The position numbers were made by a program, and so were the translations under genes. Shown here piece by piece: positions 24,480 through 32,891 of a DNA stretch of 64,000 nt. Numbering within the stretch: position 1 is the first letter of the stretch; each line of letters begins with the position of its first letter. The notes beneath the pieces are model-generated. The model did not search any database. It was not told the origin of the DNA and saw only the letters and a list, made by a program, of their open reading frames with translations. Source of the stretch: Oscillospiraceae bacterium (lineage in GTDB: Bacteria > Bacillota > Clostridia > Oscillospirales > Acutalibacteraceae); the NCBI GenBank assembly GCA_015066385.1, contig SVOJ01000001.1:248001-312000 (forward strand), given 5' to 3'.

Positions 24480-26089
24480 GTGAAAATAATAAAAGCGTAA
24501 AAAACTTTGTGGAAGGTGTTTTTACTGCGGAAGATAATTCCGCGGCAAAACTGCAGGACGAGCAAAGAAGTAAATACAGCAGTCTTGCAATCAAAATGTT
24601 CCATACCAATGTTCTGACACCCAAGGAAATGTTTCTGCCCGCCATTGCAGAATTTGCAACCAAGGTTTTGGGTGGTGTCAATGTTTACAGAACCCTCTAT
24701 TTTGTCAATGTTTTAAAGATTGACATGGTGTATGTCACCGTTATTCTGTCGCTGATCAGTATTTATGATATGCTCAATAATCCTCTCATGGGGGCGATTT
24801 ACGACAAAACCAGAACCCGTTGGGGCAAAGCAAGACCTTACATCATTTTCGGTGCCATTCCTTATTTTGCAAGTACATTCATGTTGTATTCGGGTGCGTT
24901 GTTTTTAGGCGAGCGTTCAGGTGATGACCCTGCAAAAATCGTATTCGTTTTTACCATGCTCTTTATTCAGGAAACCTTTTCGACCATTTACAACATTCCG
25001 CGCGGTAATCTGCTATCCTTGCAGACCGCCAACCCGCAGGACAGAATCAATGTCGGTTTGTTGAACACCTACATCGGTGAAATCGGTTCGCAGGCGGTCT
25101 ATACCATTTTCCCGCCCATCATGGAACTCAACAACAAGGGTTACATCAACTTCCCCATGTCATCTCTCTTCTGCATTCTTGCGGCCATTGCTTGTTCTTT
25201 GGGTTCTGTCGGCAACATTGCCATGGCAATCGGGTGCAACGAGCGAATTGCACTGCAGCCCAAGCCCGCTCCCATTACCAAGACCATGTTCTATGTTCTC
25301 AAAAACAAGTATGCACTTCGTAACTTCATTGCAGGATTTGCGACCTCATGGTGGAGCAGCGGCGGCTATTCATGGGACGTTGTAACCCAGCAGGAAATTT
25401 TCGGCGGTTCCATCAATTCCTTTATTGCCTATTTGCCCTACAATACAATCGATATGCCCAGTGCCGCGCTGATTCCGAAGTTCAAGAAGATTTTCAAGAA
25501 CAACAACCGCAATGCACTGATCGCTCTTCGATTGTGGGATATGGTTGCCGCAGCCGGTATGCTTCTGTTTGGTTTGCCGTTGGTTGAAAAGAAGTGGGCA
25601 ATGATCGGTGTTTATGCTCTGTTCCACGGTTTGGAAGCCATCAATAACGGTCCTGCCAACGTTTTTGAATCCGAAGTCGGCAGAGAAATCAGCGACTATA
25701 CAGAATATATGACAGGTGAACGTCCGGACGGTACCATTAACATTCTGACGGACCTGGTTTCCAAAATCACCCAGCCGCTCAATGCCATCTTTACGGTGTT
25801 CCTGTTTAAGTGGTCGGGCTATGATGCCACCATTCCCATGCTCCCGTGGTCACAGGGCAGCAAGACCATTTATCAGAAGGTTTGGTTCCTGTTTGTCGGT
25901 ATCGGATTGTTCCCGAAATTCCTGCACATCATTCCGTATTTCTTCTATGACCTTGTCGGTGAAAAGAGAGAACAGATGTATGTGGCTCTCAATGAACGTC
26001 GTGCACTGCTTGCAAAAGAGCAGACCGTCAATGAAGAAATCGTGGAAATGATGCAATCCCTTGAAGAAACGGTTGAGGTTGATAAATAA
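24476..26089 (+). CDS. GPH-family (MFS_2) sugar:cation symporter
   Basis: The 537-residue membrane protein has about 12 hydrophobic segments. The conserved GPH loop after TM2 reads 'DMLNNPLMGAIYDKTRTRWGKARPYIIFG' (residues about 95-125: the NPxxGxxxDxTxxRWGKxRP signature). Such symporters import glycosides, pentosides or hexuronides with H+ or Na+. The N- and C-terminal extensions (about 50 and 60 residues) are cytoplasmic and charged. It is coupled by a 4-base overlap to the BIG2 protein gene, and a glycosidase gene starts 2 bases after its stop, so its substrate is probably hydrolysed by that enzyme. Confidence 0.9.
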   Translation: MSENNKSVKNFVEGVFTAEDNSAAKLQDEQRSKYSSLAIKMFHTNVLTPKEMFLPAIAEFATKVLGGVNVYRTLYFVNVLKIDMVYVTVILSLISIYDMLNNPLMGAIYDKTRTRWGKARPYIIFGAIPYFASTFMLYSGALFLGERSGDDPAKIVFVFTMLFIQETFSTIYNIPRGNLLSLQTANPQDRINVGLLNTYIGEIGSQAVYTIFPPIMELNNKGYINFPMSSLFCILAAIACSLGSVGNIAMAIGCNERIALQPKPAPITKTMFYVLKNKYALRNFIAGFATSWWSSGGYSWDVVTQQEIFGGSINSFIAYLPYNTIDMPSAALIPKFKKIFKNNNRNALIALRLWDMVAAAGMLLFGLPLVEKKWAMIGVYALFHGLEAINNGPANVFESEVGREISDYTEYMTGERPDGTINILTDLVSKITQPLNAIFTVFLFKWSGYDATIPMLPWSQGSKTIYQKVWFLFVGIGLFPKFLHIIPYFFYDLVGEKREQMYVALNERRALLAKEQTVNEEIVEMMQSLEETVEVDK

Positions 26090-26090
26090 T

Positions 26091-27320
26091 ATGGAACAGT
26101 TTATAAAGGATCAGATTTATTACAGTCTTCGCTATTTTCCGTCCAATCTCATTAAGTCATTTTTTATCCCCAAAGAAACGCAAGCAACAAAAGCCCTTCG
26201 CAAGAAGGGCTTTGTCTGCGGTGTCTGCCACCCGAATGAAAATTTTGAACAGATAAAACAGTCGAATCTTGATTGGATCCGTATTGATATTCCGTATCCG
26301 TTTGATAAAGAAGGCAATGAAACGGACGGCTATATCAGTTTTAAAAACCGTTGTCGTTCTTATGTTGAACACGGTATCAAAGTGATGGCCGTAACCCCCT
26401 ATGCAACGGAGTATATTGCAAACGGTGCAGACCCTCGCACGGCTGACGGTGAAAAGCAAGCCCGTGCAACGGCAAGATTTCTGATCGAAGATCTGAAAGA
26501 CCTTGTTGCAGGGTTGCAGATCACCAACGAAATGGGCATACCTCGCTTTACCATTCCGTTGACCATGGATGAAGCTGTTGCTTTCATTGCCTTGCATCTG
26601 GAAGAAATGTATCCGAAAAGGGGAGACATTATTCTCGGTTATAACTCCGCAGGACCGCAGGCGGATCTGCATTCCAAACTGCGTCCGTGGCATAAATATT
26701 GCGACTATGTCGGAATTGATATTTATCTCGGTTGTTTCTTTTCTGCCCCCGGTTTTATGTTCCTGTTTACGGCATTAACCCGCTATCTGTATGCTCTGAC
26801 AGGAAAGCCAGTGCTGATTCAGGAATTCGGCTATCTCAGCGGCGGTAAACCGAAAACAAAGAAACAGAAGATCGATATTCTGCGCCGTTACGGTGTCGGA
26901 AGTGAAACCGAAGCCAAAAACAATATTTCCCGTTTTGTCGAAGCCTTGCCCGACACCATGCGCGAGCATGTGAAATATGTTTGCGGTAATGATCCTGAAA
27001 AGTATTTCGGTTTCATTTTTAAGAGCGATTATGTCAACCATCTTTACACCGAATTGCCGCGTATTACAAAGATTCCCGGCTATGAACACACGCCCGACGG
27101 GCAGGCAAAATTCTTTTCGGATATTTTAGAAAAGTTTTATAACACAAAGCACATCTGCGGTGCATTCATTTATTGCTATGCCGATCCGCCTGCATGTTAC
27201 TATTGCGGGCAGTCCGATTGTCCGACCGAAACCCGTTGGGGATTGGTTGATAAAGACGGAAAGCCGAAACCGTCTTATTATGCCGTGCAGGAGAAATTGG
27301 CGGAGTTGAAGAACAGATAA
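26091..27320 (+). CDS. GH-A-clan glycoside hydrolase-like protein, family not assigned
   Basis: The 409-residue protein has no signal peptide. It shows TIM-barrel features of clan A: 'SNLDWIRIDIPYP' (early strand), an acid/base candidate Glu in 'LQITNEMGIPR' (about E146), 'DYVGIDIYLG' and a nucleophile candidate Glu in 'PVLIQEFGYLSGG' (about E246). A late 'AFIYCYADPPACYYCGQSDC' holds four cysteines, which is unusual. It starts at ATG 26091, two bases after the transporter stop; a longer in-frame ATG at 26061 lies inside the transporter gene. The gene position says it degrades whatever the GPH symporter brings in. I cannot assign a GH family. Confidence 0.7.
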   Translation: MEQFIKDQIYYSLRYFPSNLIKSFFIPKETQATKALRKKGFVCGVCHPNENFEQIKQSNLDWIRIDIPYPFDKEGNETDGYISFKNRCRSYVEHGIKVMAVTPYATEYIANGADPRTADGEKQARATARFLIEDLKDLVAGLQITNEMGIPRFTIPLTMDEAVAFIALHLEEMYPKRGDIILGYNSAGPQADLHSKLRPWHKYCDYVGIDIYLGCFFSAPGFMFLFTALTRYLYALTGKPVLIQEFGYLSGGKPKTKKQKIDILRRYGVGSETEAKNNISRFVEALPDTMREHVKYVCGNDPEKYFGFIFKSDYVNHLYTELPRITKIPGYEHTPDGQAKFFSDILEKFYNTKHICGAFIYCYADPPACYYCGQSDCPTETRWGLVDKDGKPKPSYYAVQEKLAELKNR

Positions 27321-27330
27321 ACAATAGGAA

Positions 27331-27503
27331 GCATTGTATGCAATCCGTCGCGAGACGGTATGGAATCAACACGAAGTGTTGTATGGAATCATCTCAAGGA
27401 GATGTATGTAATCAATCCGCAGTGTATAAAACAAGAATTACATGCACAGCTTTGCGGTGATTACATACACCTGCGGTGATTACATACCAATCCTGCGGAT
27501 TGG
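27331..27503 (-). repeat. Hairpin array, copy 2
   Basis: Read on the minus strand this repeats the design of 873-1058: CCAATCC-GCA-GGATTGG (27487-27503, identical stem), TATGTAAT linker, CACC-GCA-GGTG, a CACCGCAAAGCTGTG unit, an irregular middle ending in CTGCGGATTGATTACATA, CATCTC-CTT-GAGATG, ATTCCATA, CAACAC-TTC-GTGTTG (identical), ATTCCATA, CCGTC-TCGC-GACGG, ATTGCATA, and a truncated CAATGC end. Several stems differ from copy 1 but keep pairing. It starts right after the terminator T-run of tRNA-Gln(TTG), and ends 11 bases from the stop of the glycosidase gene. Confidence 0.8.
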
Positions 27504-27538
27504 ATAAAAAAACCTCGTTCATAAGAACGAGGTTTTTT
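27504..27538 (-). terminator. Terminator of tRNA-Gln(TTG)
   Basis: AACCTCGTTC and GAACGAGGTT form a perfect 10-bp stem around TTAT (minus strand), followed by seven Ts. It begins directly after the tRNA CCA end. Confidence 0.9.
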
Positions 27539-27613
27539 TGGCTGGGGTGGTTGGACTCGAACCAACGAATGGCGGAGTCAAAGTCCGATGTGTTACCGCT
27601 TCACCACACCCCA
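27539..27613 (-). tRNA. tRNA-Gln (anticodon TTG)
   Basis: A 75-base tRNA with encoded CCA. The acceptor TGGGGTG pairs with CACCCCA, the anticodon loop CTTTGAC holds TTG, and the T arm is GTTGG/CCAAC around TTCGAGT. It reads the Gln codon CAA. The position 27-43 pair is a mismatch. Confidence 0.93.
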
Positions 27614-27630
27614 ATGTATTTTGCTCAATA

Positions 27631-27659
27631 AGTATAGCAAAACTCAAGCCGTATGTCAA
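27631..27659 (-). promoter_or_regulatory. Promoter of tRNA-Gln(TTG)
   Basis: Minus-strand TTGACA (27654-27659) and TATACT (27631-27636) with a 17-bp spacer. Confidence 0.85.
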
Positions 27660-27681
27660 CAGCATTTTAAAAATAATTCTG

Positions 27682-27710
27682 TTTACTTGCAGATTTATTT
27701 ATGTTACAAT
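27682..27710 (+). promoter_or_regulatory. Promoter of the oxidoreductase-fucosidase operon
   Basis: TTTACT (27682-27687) and TACAAT (27705-27710) with a 17-bp spacer. It is divergent from the tRNA-Gln promoter. Confidence 0.65.
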
Positions 27711-27743
27711 ATTTTCATAATTTATAATATGGTGGGTGGTAAT

Positions 27744-28982
27744 ATGCAAAAAATCCGTATCGGTGTTTTTGGTCTTCGCAGAGGTTCATCCTTTTTTGAT
27801 GCCATCAAAGACTGTGAGGGGGAAATTGTTGCCGTTTGTGAAAAAGATGAAGCACAAGTGGAAGAAGTACGCAAGAATCTGCCGAAAGATGTTGCGGTGT
27901 ATTCCGATTTTGATTCGTTTTTAACGCATCCCATGGATGCTGTCCTGCTGGCAAACTTTTTTCATGAGCATGCCCCCTTTGCAATCCGCTGTCTTGAAAA
28001 GGGCATTCATGTTTTAAGTGAATGCACGGCGGGATCAACACTTGCCGAATGTGCGGCACTGGCAAGAGCTGCCCGTAAAAGTGATGCCGTTTATATGCTT
28101 GCTGAAAATTATCCGTTTATGATCTTCAATCAGGAAATGAAACGTATCTGCGATGAGGGAACATTGGGTAAAATTTATTATGCCGAGGGTGAATACAATC
28201 ATCCCATTGATTGGTATGATACCCCCGCCGTTCGTTCCATTCGTCCTTACGAAAAACATTGGCGTAACTTCCTGCCGCGTTCTTATTATATCACCCATTC
28301 TCTGGCGCCCATCATGTATGCTACAGGTGTATTTCCCGCTCGTGTATCGGCAATGGCAATCAACCATCCATTGCCTGCAGACTGCCCGACAGCGGGCCAT
28401 GTGTCTGACATAGCGGCAATTGTCACAACGCAGAATCATGATGGTTCCGTATTTAAAGTAACGGGTTGTGCCGCATTCGGCGCACACGGGAATTCTTATC
28501 GCATCTGCGGTGAAAAAGGGCAGATCGAAAACTTACGCGGCATGGGCGATAAAGTTATGTTACGATATAATGCCTGGCAGATTCCGCAAGGAAAAAAAGA
28601 AGTCAATCTCTATAAACCGAAATGGTCAACTGCCGATCGCAAATCCGCAAGAGCCGCAGGACATGGCGGCGGCGATTATTTTGTTGTCCGCTATTTCTTT
28701 GAAAGTATCCGTGACGGCAAACCGCCTGTTTTTGATTACCGTTTTGCTACCGCGCTTTCTGCCGTTGCAATCCTTGCGCATCGCAGTATTCTGAACGGTT
28801 CTGCACCGTTTGACATTCCCGATTTCGGCAGGGAAGAAGACTGCGCAAAATATGAGAACGATACCCTTTCACCGTTTTATTATTCCGACGGCACAGCCCC
28901 GAGTATTCCTTGCTGTTCGGATGAAAACTATTTACCGACCTGCGAACAGTTGAATTCTTATGTTGCGGTCAACAGAAATTGA
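27744..28982 (+). CDS. Gfo/Idh/MocA-family oxidoreductase
   Basis: The 412-residue product starts at ATG 27744 behind GGGTGGTAA. An N-terminal Rossmann fold ('IRIGVFGLRRGSSFFDAI', 'IVAVCEKDEAQVEEV') is followed by the family's 'HVLSECTAGSTLAEC' stretch (the EKP region; here ECT replaces EKP) and the C-terminal alpha/beta domain. Members oxidise or epimerise sugars with NAD(P). The first glycine motif is GLRRGS rather than GxGxxG, and the EKP lysine is replaced by threonine, so catalysis may differ from standard dehydrogenases. It is followed after 19 bases by a GH29 fucosidase gene; a NAD-dependent glycosidase-like role or sugar oxidation is possible. Confidence 0.82.
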   Translation: MQKIRIGVFGLRRGSSFFDAIKDCEGEIVAVCEKDEAQVEEVRKNLPKDVAVYSDFDSFLTHPMDAVLLANFFHEHAPFAIRCLEKGIHVLSECTAGSTLAECAALARAARKSDAVYMLAENYPFMIFNQEMKRICDEGTLGKIYYAEGEYNHPIDWYDTPAVRSIRPYEKHWRNFLPRSYYITHSLAPIMYATGVFPARVSAMAINHPLPADCPTAGHVSDIAAIVTTQNHDGSVFKVTGCAAFGAHGNSYRICGEKGQIENLRGMGDKVMLRYNAWQIPQGKKEVNLYKPKWSTADRKSARAAGHGGGDYFVVRYFFESIRDGKPPVFDYRFATALSAVAILAHRSILNGSAPFDIPDFGREEDCAKYENDTLSPFYYSDGTAPSIPCCSDENYLPTCEQLNSYVAVNRN

Positions 28983-29001
28983 ATAAAATGGAGGTATTTC
29001 T

Positions 29002-30222
29002 GTGAAATTAAAGCCAACGCCTGCACAAAGGGCATATAATGATCTTGAGCTCGGAATCTTTTTTCATTTCGGTATCCGTACTTTCAATGAAGAACATCGT
29101 GATTGGGATATGAAGCCGATGGAGTTGTCCACATTTAATCCCACGCAGCTTGATTGCGAAGCATGGATGCGTGATGTGGTGCGTATGGGCGGAAAATATA
29201 CCGTTCTTACCACCAAACACCACGATGGTTTTTGTCTTTGGAGAACAAAGTATTCGGATTTTGCCGTGCAGAATACGCCGTTCAAAGACGGCGACGGTGA
29301 TGTCATCCGTGAATACTGTGAAGCCTGCCGAAAATACGGGATCAAAGTGGGGCTTTATTATTCCTGTGCACAATTCGGCAGTAAGGATATGGACAGTAAA
29401 ACATACAACGATTTTGTCTGCGGCCAATTGGAAGAACTGCTTGTCAATTACGGCAAAATCGATATTCTGTGGTTTGACAGTTGCGGCAGTGAAAACTATG
29501 ATTTTGATGTAAAACGCATTCAAAAGACCATATACGGCTTGCAACCGGAAGTTCTCGTGTTCGGTTCATGGGGAGAAGACATCCGTTGGATCGGCAACGA
29601 ATGGGGGCTGGCACCCATGCCGAACGACAATACCGTTGATGGTTTTTATGCCCCCGGAGAGTGCGATTGCTGTATCACCCGCAAAGAAAATGAAAACTTC
29701 TGGTTTTACAATGAAACAAACCGCAATTTTGTAAGAACACCCGAAGAACTGGTTGCTTTGTATCTGTACTCCGTCGGCAGAGGTGCAAATCTTCTTGTTA
29801 ATATCGCCCCCGATCGCCGCGGACTTCTGCCCGAAGAAAATGTCAGTTTGATGGAAGATATGCACAAAGAACTGAAAAGAAGATATGAAGAATGCATCAT
29901 AAAAACCGATGGTTTTGAATATGACAAACAGAATAAAGAATATGTTTTGTGTTTTGACAGGCATTACCTGACCGATACGCTGATTTTGTCGGAAAACAAT
30001 ACCGACGGCGAAAAAATAAAATCTTTCTCCGTTTATGCATCACAGCATATGCATGACCGGGGCATAAAAGTATATTCTTCCGATACCGTCGGCAAAAAAC
30101 ACATCTGCACATTCCCGCCTATCCGCGCCGGCCGCATTTCGATTGTGTTGAACGATGCGGATGAAACGGCAGAAATCACCAATATGAAAGCTTGCTATCA
30201 CAGCGGAAAACAACTGCATTAA
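29002..30222 (+). CDS. Alpha-L-fucosidase, GH29
   Basis: The 406-residue cytoplasmic enzyme starts at GTG 29002 behind GGAGG. GH29 signatures are 'LELGIFFHFGIRTF' near the start, 'GGKYTVLTTKHHDGFCLW' (about 60-80, with the HHDGF block) and 'GKIDILWFDSCGSENY', where the Asp (about D159) is the expected nucleophile. A GSWG and an NIAPDRRGLL block follow. It is shorter than many GH29 enzymes and carries only a small C-terminal beta domain. It would release L-fucose from host-type glycans. It lies in an operon with the oxidoreductase gene and ends at a clear terminator. Confidence 0.9.
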   Translation: MKLKPTPAQRAYNDLELGIFFHFGIRTFNEEHRDWDMKPMELSTFNPTQLDCEAWMRDVVRMGGKYTVLTTKHHDGFCLWRTKYSDFAVQNTPFKDGDGDVIREYCEACRKYGIKVGLYYSCAQFGSKDMDSKTYNDFVCGQLEELLVNYGKIDILWFDSCGSENYDFDVKRIQKTIYGLQPEVLVFGSWGEDIRWIGNEWGLAPMPNDNTVDGFYAPGECDCCITRKENENFWFYNETNRNFVRTPEELVALYLYSVGRGANLLVNIAPDRRGLLPEENVSLMEDMHKELKRRYEECIIKTDGFEYDKQNKEYVLCFDRHYLTDTLILSENNTDGEKIKSFSVYASQHMHDRGIKVYSSDTVGKKHICTFPPIRAGRISIVLNDADETAEITNMKACYHSGKQLH

Positions 30223-30228
30223 AAAAGG

Positions 30229-30268
30229 AATCCTCCCGTTCTGCAAATGGCAGATAGGAGGATTTTTT
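30229..30268. terminator. Terminator after the fucosidase gene
   Basis: AATCCTCC pairs with GGAGGATT, with an inner CTGC/GCAG pairing, followed by TTTT on the plus strand. On the minus strand AATCCTCC is followed by TTTTTT, so it also serves ligase paralog 3. Confidence 0.85.
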
Positions 30269-30279
30269 GTTTGCTTATA

Positions 30280-31986
30280 TCAGGTCTTGTGTTCTTCGGT
30301 GCGAATTTCCGTCAGTTTTAAGAAGTCCACTTTTTCAAGTCTTGTTCTGGGCAGTGCATCAATCACACGGATATCACGCGGAATGGAAAATACAGTCAAT
30401 GTTTCCGAACAAAGATCGGTAATGATCTTTTTGTATTCTTCAAGGTTTTCTTCATCGGCTGTTTCACTCAGAACAATGTACAAACGGACGATCGGCTTTT
30501 TCTCATCGTCATAACCTTGTACAGCGCAGGTTTCTTTGAGGAAATCAAGTGGTTCAAGCAGGTTTTCAATATCAGCAGGGAAGACATTGTAGCCGGAAAT
30601 GATGATCAATCTCTTTTTGCGTGCCGCAAATGTTACGAAGTTGTCTTCATCCATTGTTCCCATGTCGCCCGTCAGCACCCATTTTGTGCCTTCTGCGTCA
30701 ACATAAATACCTTCGCCGGCTCTGCCGTCAGGCATCAGATAGCCTTGCATGATGGATTCGCCTGTAATGCCGATTTCACCGAGTTCACCGCAGGGAAGTT
30801 TGTTTTTGTCATCGTCAAAAACAGCAACACGGTTTTTGCCCAGTGGAACACCGACCGTGCCCGCTTTGGTTGCCCACGGCAGGTTGCACACGTCAACCGC
30901 ACCGCATTCGGTCAGTCCGTAGCCGGGCATGAGAGTACCGACGGACCCGTTTTCAGCCATAATGGAATTGAATCGGGTCAAAAAGTCAATCGGAACATAA
31001 TCGCCGCCCGAGAAAGCATATTCCACACTCTTGAGATGTTCGCCCGGAAATTCGGGATGATCGAGCAGTTTGCGGAACATATTGGGAACACCGACAATTT
31101 CAAAGCAGGTATTTTTTTTGAGAATTTCAATGTATTCATCCGCCTCAAAACGAACCATGGGAATGCACTTTGCACCGTTGTAAACAGTGGAAAGCAAGCC
31201 TGCACACAGGCCGAAGGCATGGAAGAACGGGAGTGTCGCGATCTTGCAGGCAACACCGGGATCATATTTGTTTGGATAAATTTCGCCAAGGGTATTGTAG
31301 GCCACCGCGTTGAGTGCTGTGCCCGACAGCATAATGGTTCTGCTGACGCCGGTAGTGCCGCCGCCGTTCATGTAAACAGCCGTCAGATCGCCGCTTCTTT
31401 CAGGACCTTCTATGGTTCTGCCTGCATATTTTTTCAGGATATCACCAAAGAAATCATATGCAAATTTACCTTCAGCGGTTTGCATAAGTTGCGCATCAAG
31501 TTGTACGAACGGTTTTTTGACGACAGGTGCGGCATACAGAGTTGCAGTAGTTACAACCACAGGTATATTCATTTCTTTGAGTGTATCTGCGTGCAGGGAG
31601 ATAAATTTGTCAAGAATCAGAATTCCTTTGGATTTTGTGTATTCCACGGATGCGCGCATGGCTTCGGACGGAAACAACGGATGGATCATATTGGCGATAC
31701 ATCCGAGCTTATTCAGTGCAAAGAATATGATAATTTCTTCCACCGTGTTCGGCGTGAACAAAGAAAATGCATCACCTTCCTGCAAGCCGAGTTCTTCTTT
31801 GAAATAGCAGGCAAGCGAATCTATATCTGCAAGAATTTCCGAACGCATATGGTCGGTAAATTTGAATTGAATCATCGGATAATCTTCTTTGAACTTGTGC
31901 GTGCAGGCGAGAAAATATTCATAGCAGTTCAAATCGGAATAATACGGAGATATGTCTTGTGCTGTAAAACGCGGTTTTTTATACAT
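30280..31986 (-). CDS. AMP-forming acyl-CoA synthetase/ligase, paralog 3
   Basis: The 568-residue product is the third member of the family. It starts 'YKKPRFTAQDISPYYSDLNCYEYFL', nearly in register with paralogs 1 and 2. It has 'GGGTTGVSRTIMLSG' (Arg in place of the P-loop Lys, as in paralog 2), 'GYGLTECGAVD', 'LTGDMGTMDEDNFVTFAARKKRLIIISGYNVFP' blocks (by TGD, R and K residues) and 'RTRLEKVDF' with the catalytic Lys. The start is behind AGGAG. Its promoter is excellent and is followed directly by an operator-like TTGTGACACTTTGTAA, so it is probably repressed. It is a single-gene unit. The substrate is unknown. Confidence 0.8.
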   Translation of the reverse strand: MYKKPRFTAQDISPYYSDLNCYEYFLACTHKFKEDYPMIQFKFTDHMRSEILADIDSLACYFKEELGLQEGDAFSLFTPNTVEEIIIFFALNKLGCIANMIHPLFPSEAMRASVEYTKSKGILILDKFISLHADTLKEMNIPVVVTTATLYAAPVVKKPFVQLDAQLMQTAEGKFAYDFFGDILKKYAGRTIEGPERSGDLTAVYMNGGGTTGVSRTIMLSGTALNAVAYNTLGEIYPNKYDPGVACKIATLPFFHAFGLCAGLLSTVYNGAKCIPMVRFEADEYIEILKKNTCFEIVGVPNMFRKLLDHPEFPGEHLKSVEYAFSGGDYVPIDFLTRFNSIMAENGSVGTLMPGYGLTECGAVDVCNLPWATKAGTVGVPLGKNRVAVFDDDKNKLPCGELGEIGITGESIMQGYLMPDGRAGEGIYVDAEGTKWVLTGDMGTMDEDNFVTFAARKKRLIIISGYNVFPADIENLLEPLDFLKETCAVQGYDDEKKPIVRLYIVLSETADEENLEEYKKIITDLCSETLTVFSIPRDIRVIDALPRTRLEKVDFLKLTEIRTEEHKT

Positions 31987-32003
31987 GTTGAAGTTCTCCT
32001 GAA

Positions 32004-32019
32004 TTGTGACACTTTGTAA
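32004..32019. promoter_or_regulatory. Operator-like site downstream of the paralog 3 promoter
   Basis: TTGTGACACTTTGTAA is an imperfect palindrome. On the minus strand it reads TTACAAAGTGTCACAA, sharing GTGTCACAATT with the perfect palindrome at 15861-15875. It lies just downstream of the expected transcription start, where a repressor would block initiation. A third AATTGTGACA sits at 32086-32095, about 26 bases upstream of the -35. Confidence 0.55.
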
Positions 32020-32031
32020 TAAATTGATTAT

Positions 32032-32060
32032 ATTTTAGCACAACTGAATAAAATTGTCAA
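32032..32060 (-). promoter_or_regulatory. Promoter of ligase paralog 3
   Basis: Minus-strand TTGACA (32055-32060) and TAAAAT (32032-32037) with a 17-bp spacer. Confidence 0.8.
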
Positions 32061-32153
32061 CTTACACATTTAGGGCACTTGCTCAAATTGTGACAAAAAA
32101 AGGATGTTTGTCATTAATTAAAGTCAACAATTTTAAGTTTATCAAGAATTATA

Positions 32154-32182
32154 TTGATTACCTTTTGTTTGTGTGGTAAAAT
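32154..32182 (+). promoter_or_regulatory. Promoter of the epimerase-kinase operon
   Basis: TTGATT (32154-32159) and TAAAAT (32177-32182) with a 17-bp spacer, 35 bases before the epimerase ATG. Confidence 0.7.
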
Positions 32183-32216
32183 TTATATAAAACCACAAGC
32201 AAGAATGGAGAGCAGT

Positions 32217-32888
32217 ATGGATAAATATATCTCGGCATCCGTCATGTGTGCCGATCAGATGCATCTTGCAGAGCAAATTAAGGATTTTGAAAAAGCAGGG
32301 ATCGATTATCTGCATGTGGATATCATGGACGGCCATTTTGTTCCGAATATCACACTGGGATTTGACTTTGTAAAAGACCTCAAAAAAATCACAGACATCC
32401 CTTTGGATGTGCACATGATGGTCGAAAATCCCTTTGCATTTCTCGAATATCTTCCGCTTGAAAAGGAAGATATTCTTTGTGTGCATTATGAAGCCGAAAC
32501 ACACATTCACAGAACTCTTGAACAGATTAAGAAAAAAGGTTGCAAAGCAGGTCTTGCACTGAATCCGGCCACTCCTTTGGAATGTGCAAAGTATCTTACG
32601 GATTACATGGATCTGCTTCTTGTGATGACCGTCAGCCCCGGTTTTGCAGGGCAAAAACTCTTTGCCGCTGCCGAACGCAAAACCGCAGATGCAAGAAAAA
32701 TGCTGAATGACTGCAATTGCAAGCATATTCCCATTGAAGTGGACGGCAACATCAGCATTCCCAATGCACAAAAACTCAACAAGTGCGGCGCTGATATTTT
32801 TGTGCTGGGCACAAGCAGTCTGTTTTTGAAAGACAAATCTTTATTTGATGCGGCTGTTGATTTCAGAACTGCTCTCAGGGAGGAATGA
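32217..32888 (+). CDS. Ribulose-phosphate 3-epimerase family protein
   Basis: The 223-residue TIM barrel starts at ATG 32217 behind GGAGAG. The signatures are 'ISASVMCADQMHLAEQI', the metal-site 'LHVDIMDGHFVPNITLG' (about 32-48: D and H ligands), 'LDVHMMVENP' and 'LVMTVSPGFAGQKL' (phosphate-binding loop). The final 'IEVDGNIS' carries the second catalytic Asp. The family interconverts D-ribulose 5-phosphate and D-xylulose 5-phosphate, or D-allulose 6-phosphate and fructose 6-phosphate. Pairing with a ribokinase-like gene 3 bases downstream suggests use of a dedicated sugar rather than the core pentose pathway; that is inference. Confidence 0.88.
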   Translation: MDKYISASVMCADQMHLAEQIKDFEKAGIDYLHVDIMDGHFVPNITLGFDFVKDLKKITDIPLDVHMMVENPFAFLEYLPLEKEDILCVHYEAETHIHRTLEQIKKKGCKAGLALNPATPLECAKYLTDYMDLLLVMTVSPGFAGQKLFAAAERKTADARKMLNDCNCKHIPIEVDGNISIPNAQKLNKCGADIFVLGTSSLFLKDKSLFDAAVDFRTALREE

Positions 32889-32891
32889 AAA

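Noticed and set aside
30517-32019. 500-codon plus-strand frame opposite ligase paralog 3
   Set aside because: Antisense shadow; a similar frame lies opposite paralogs 1 and 2, as expected from shared codons.
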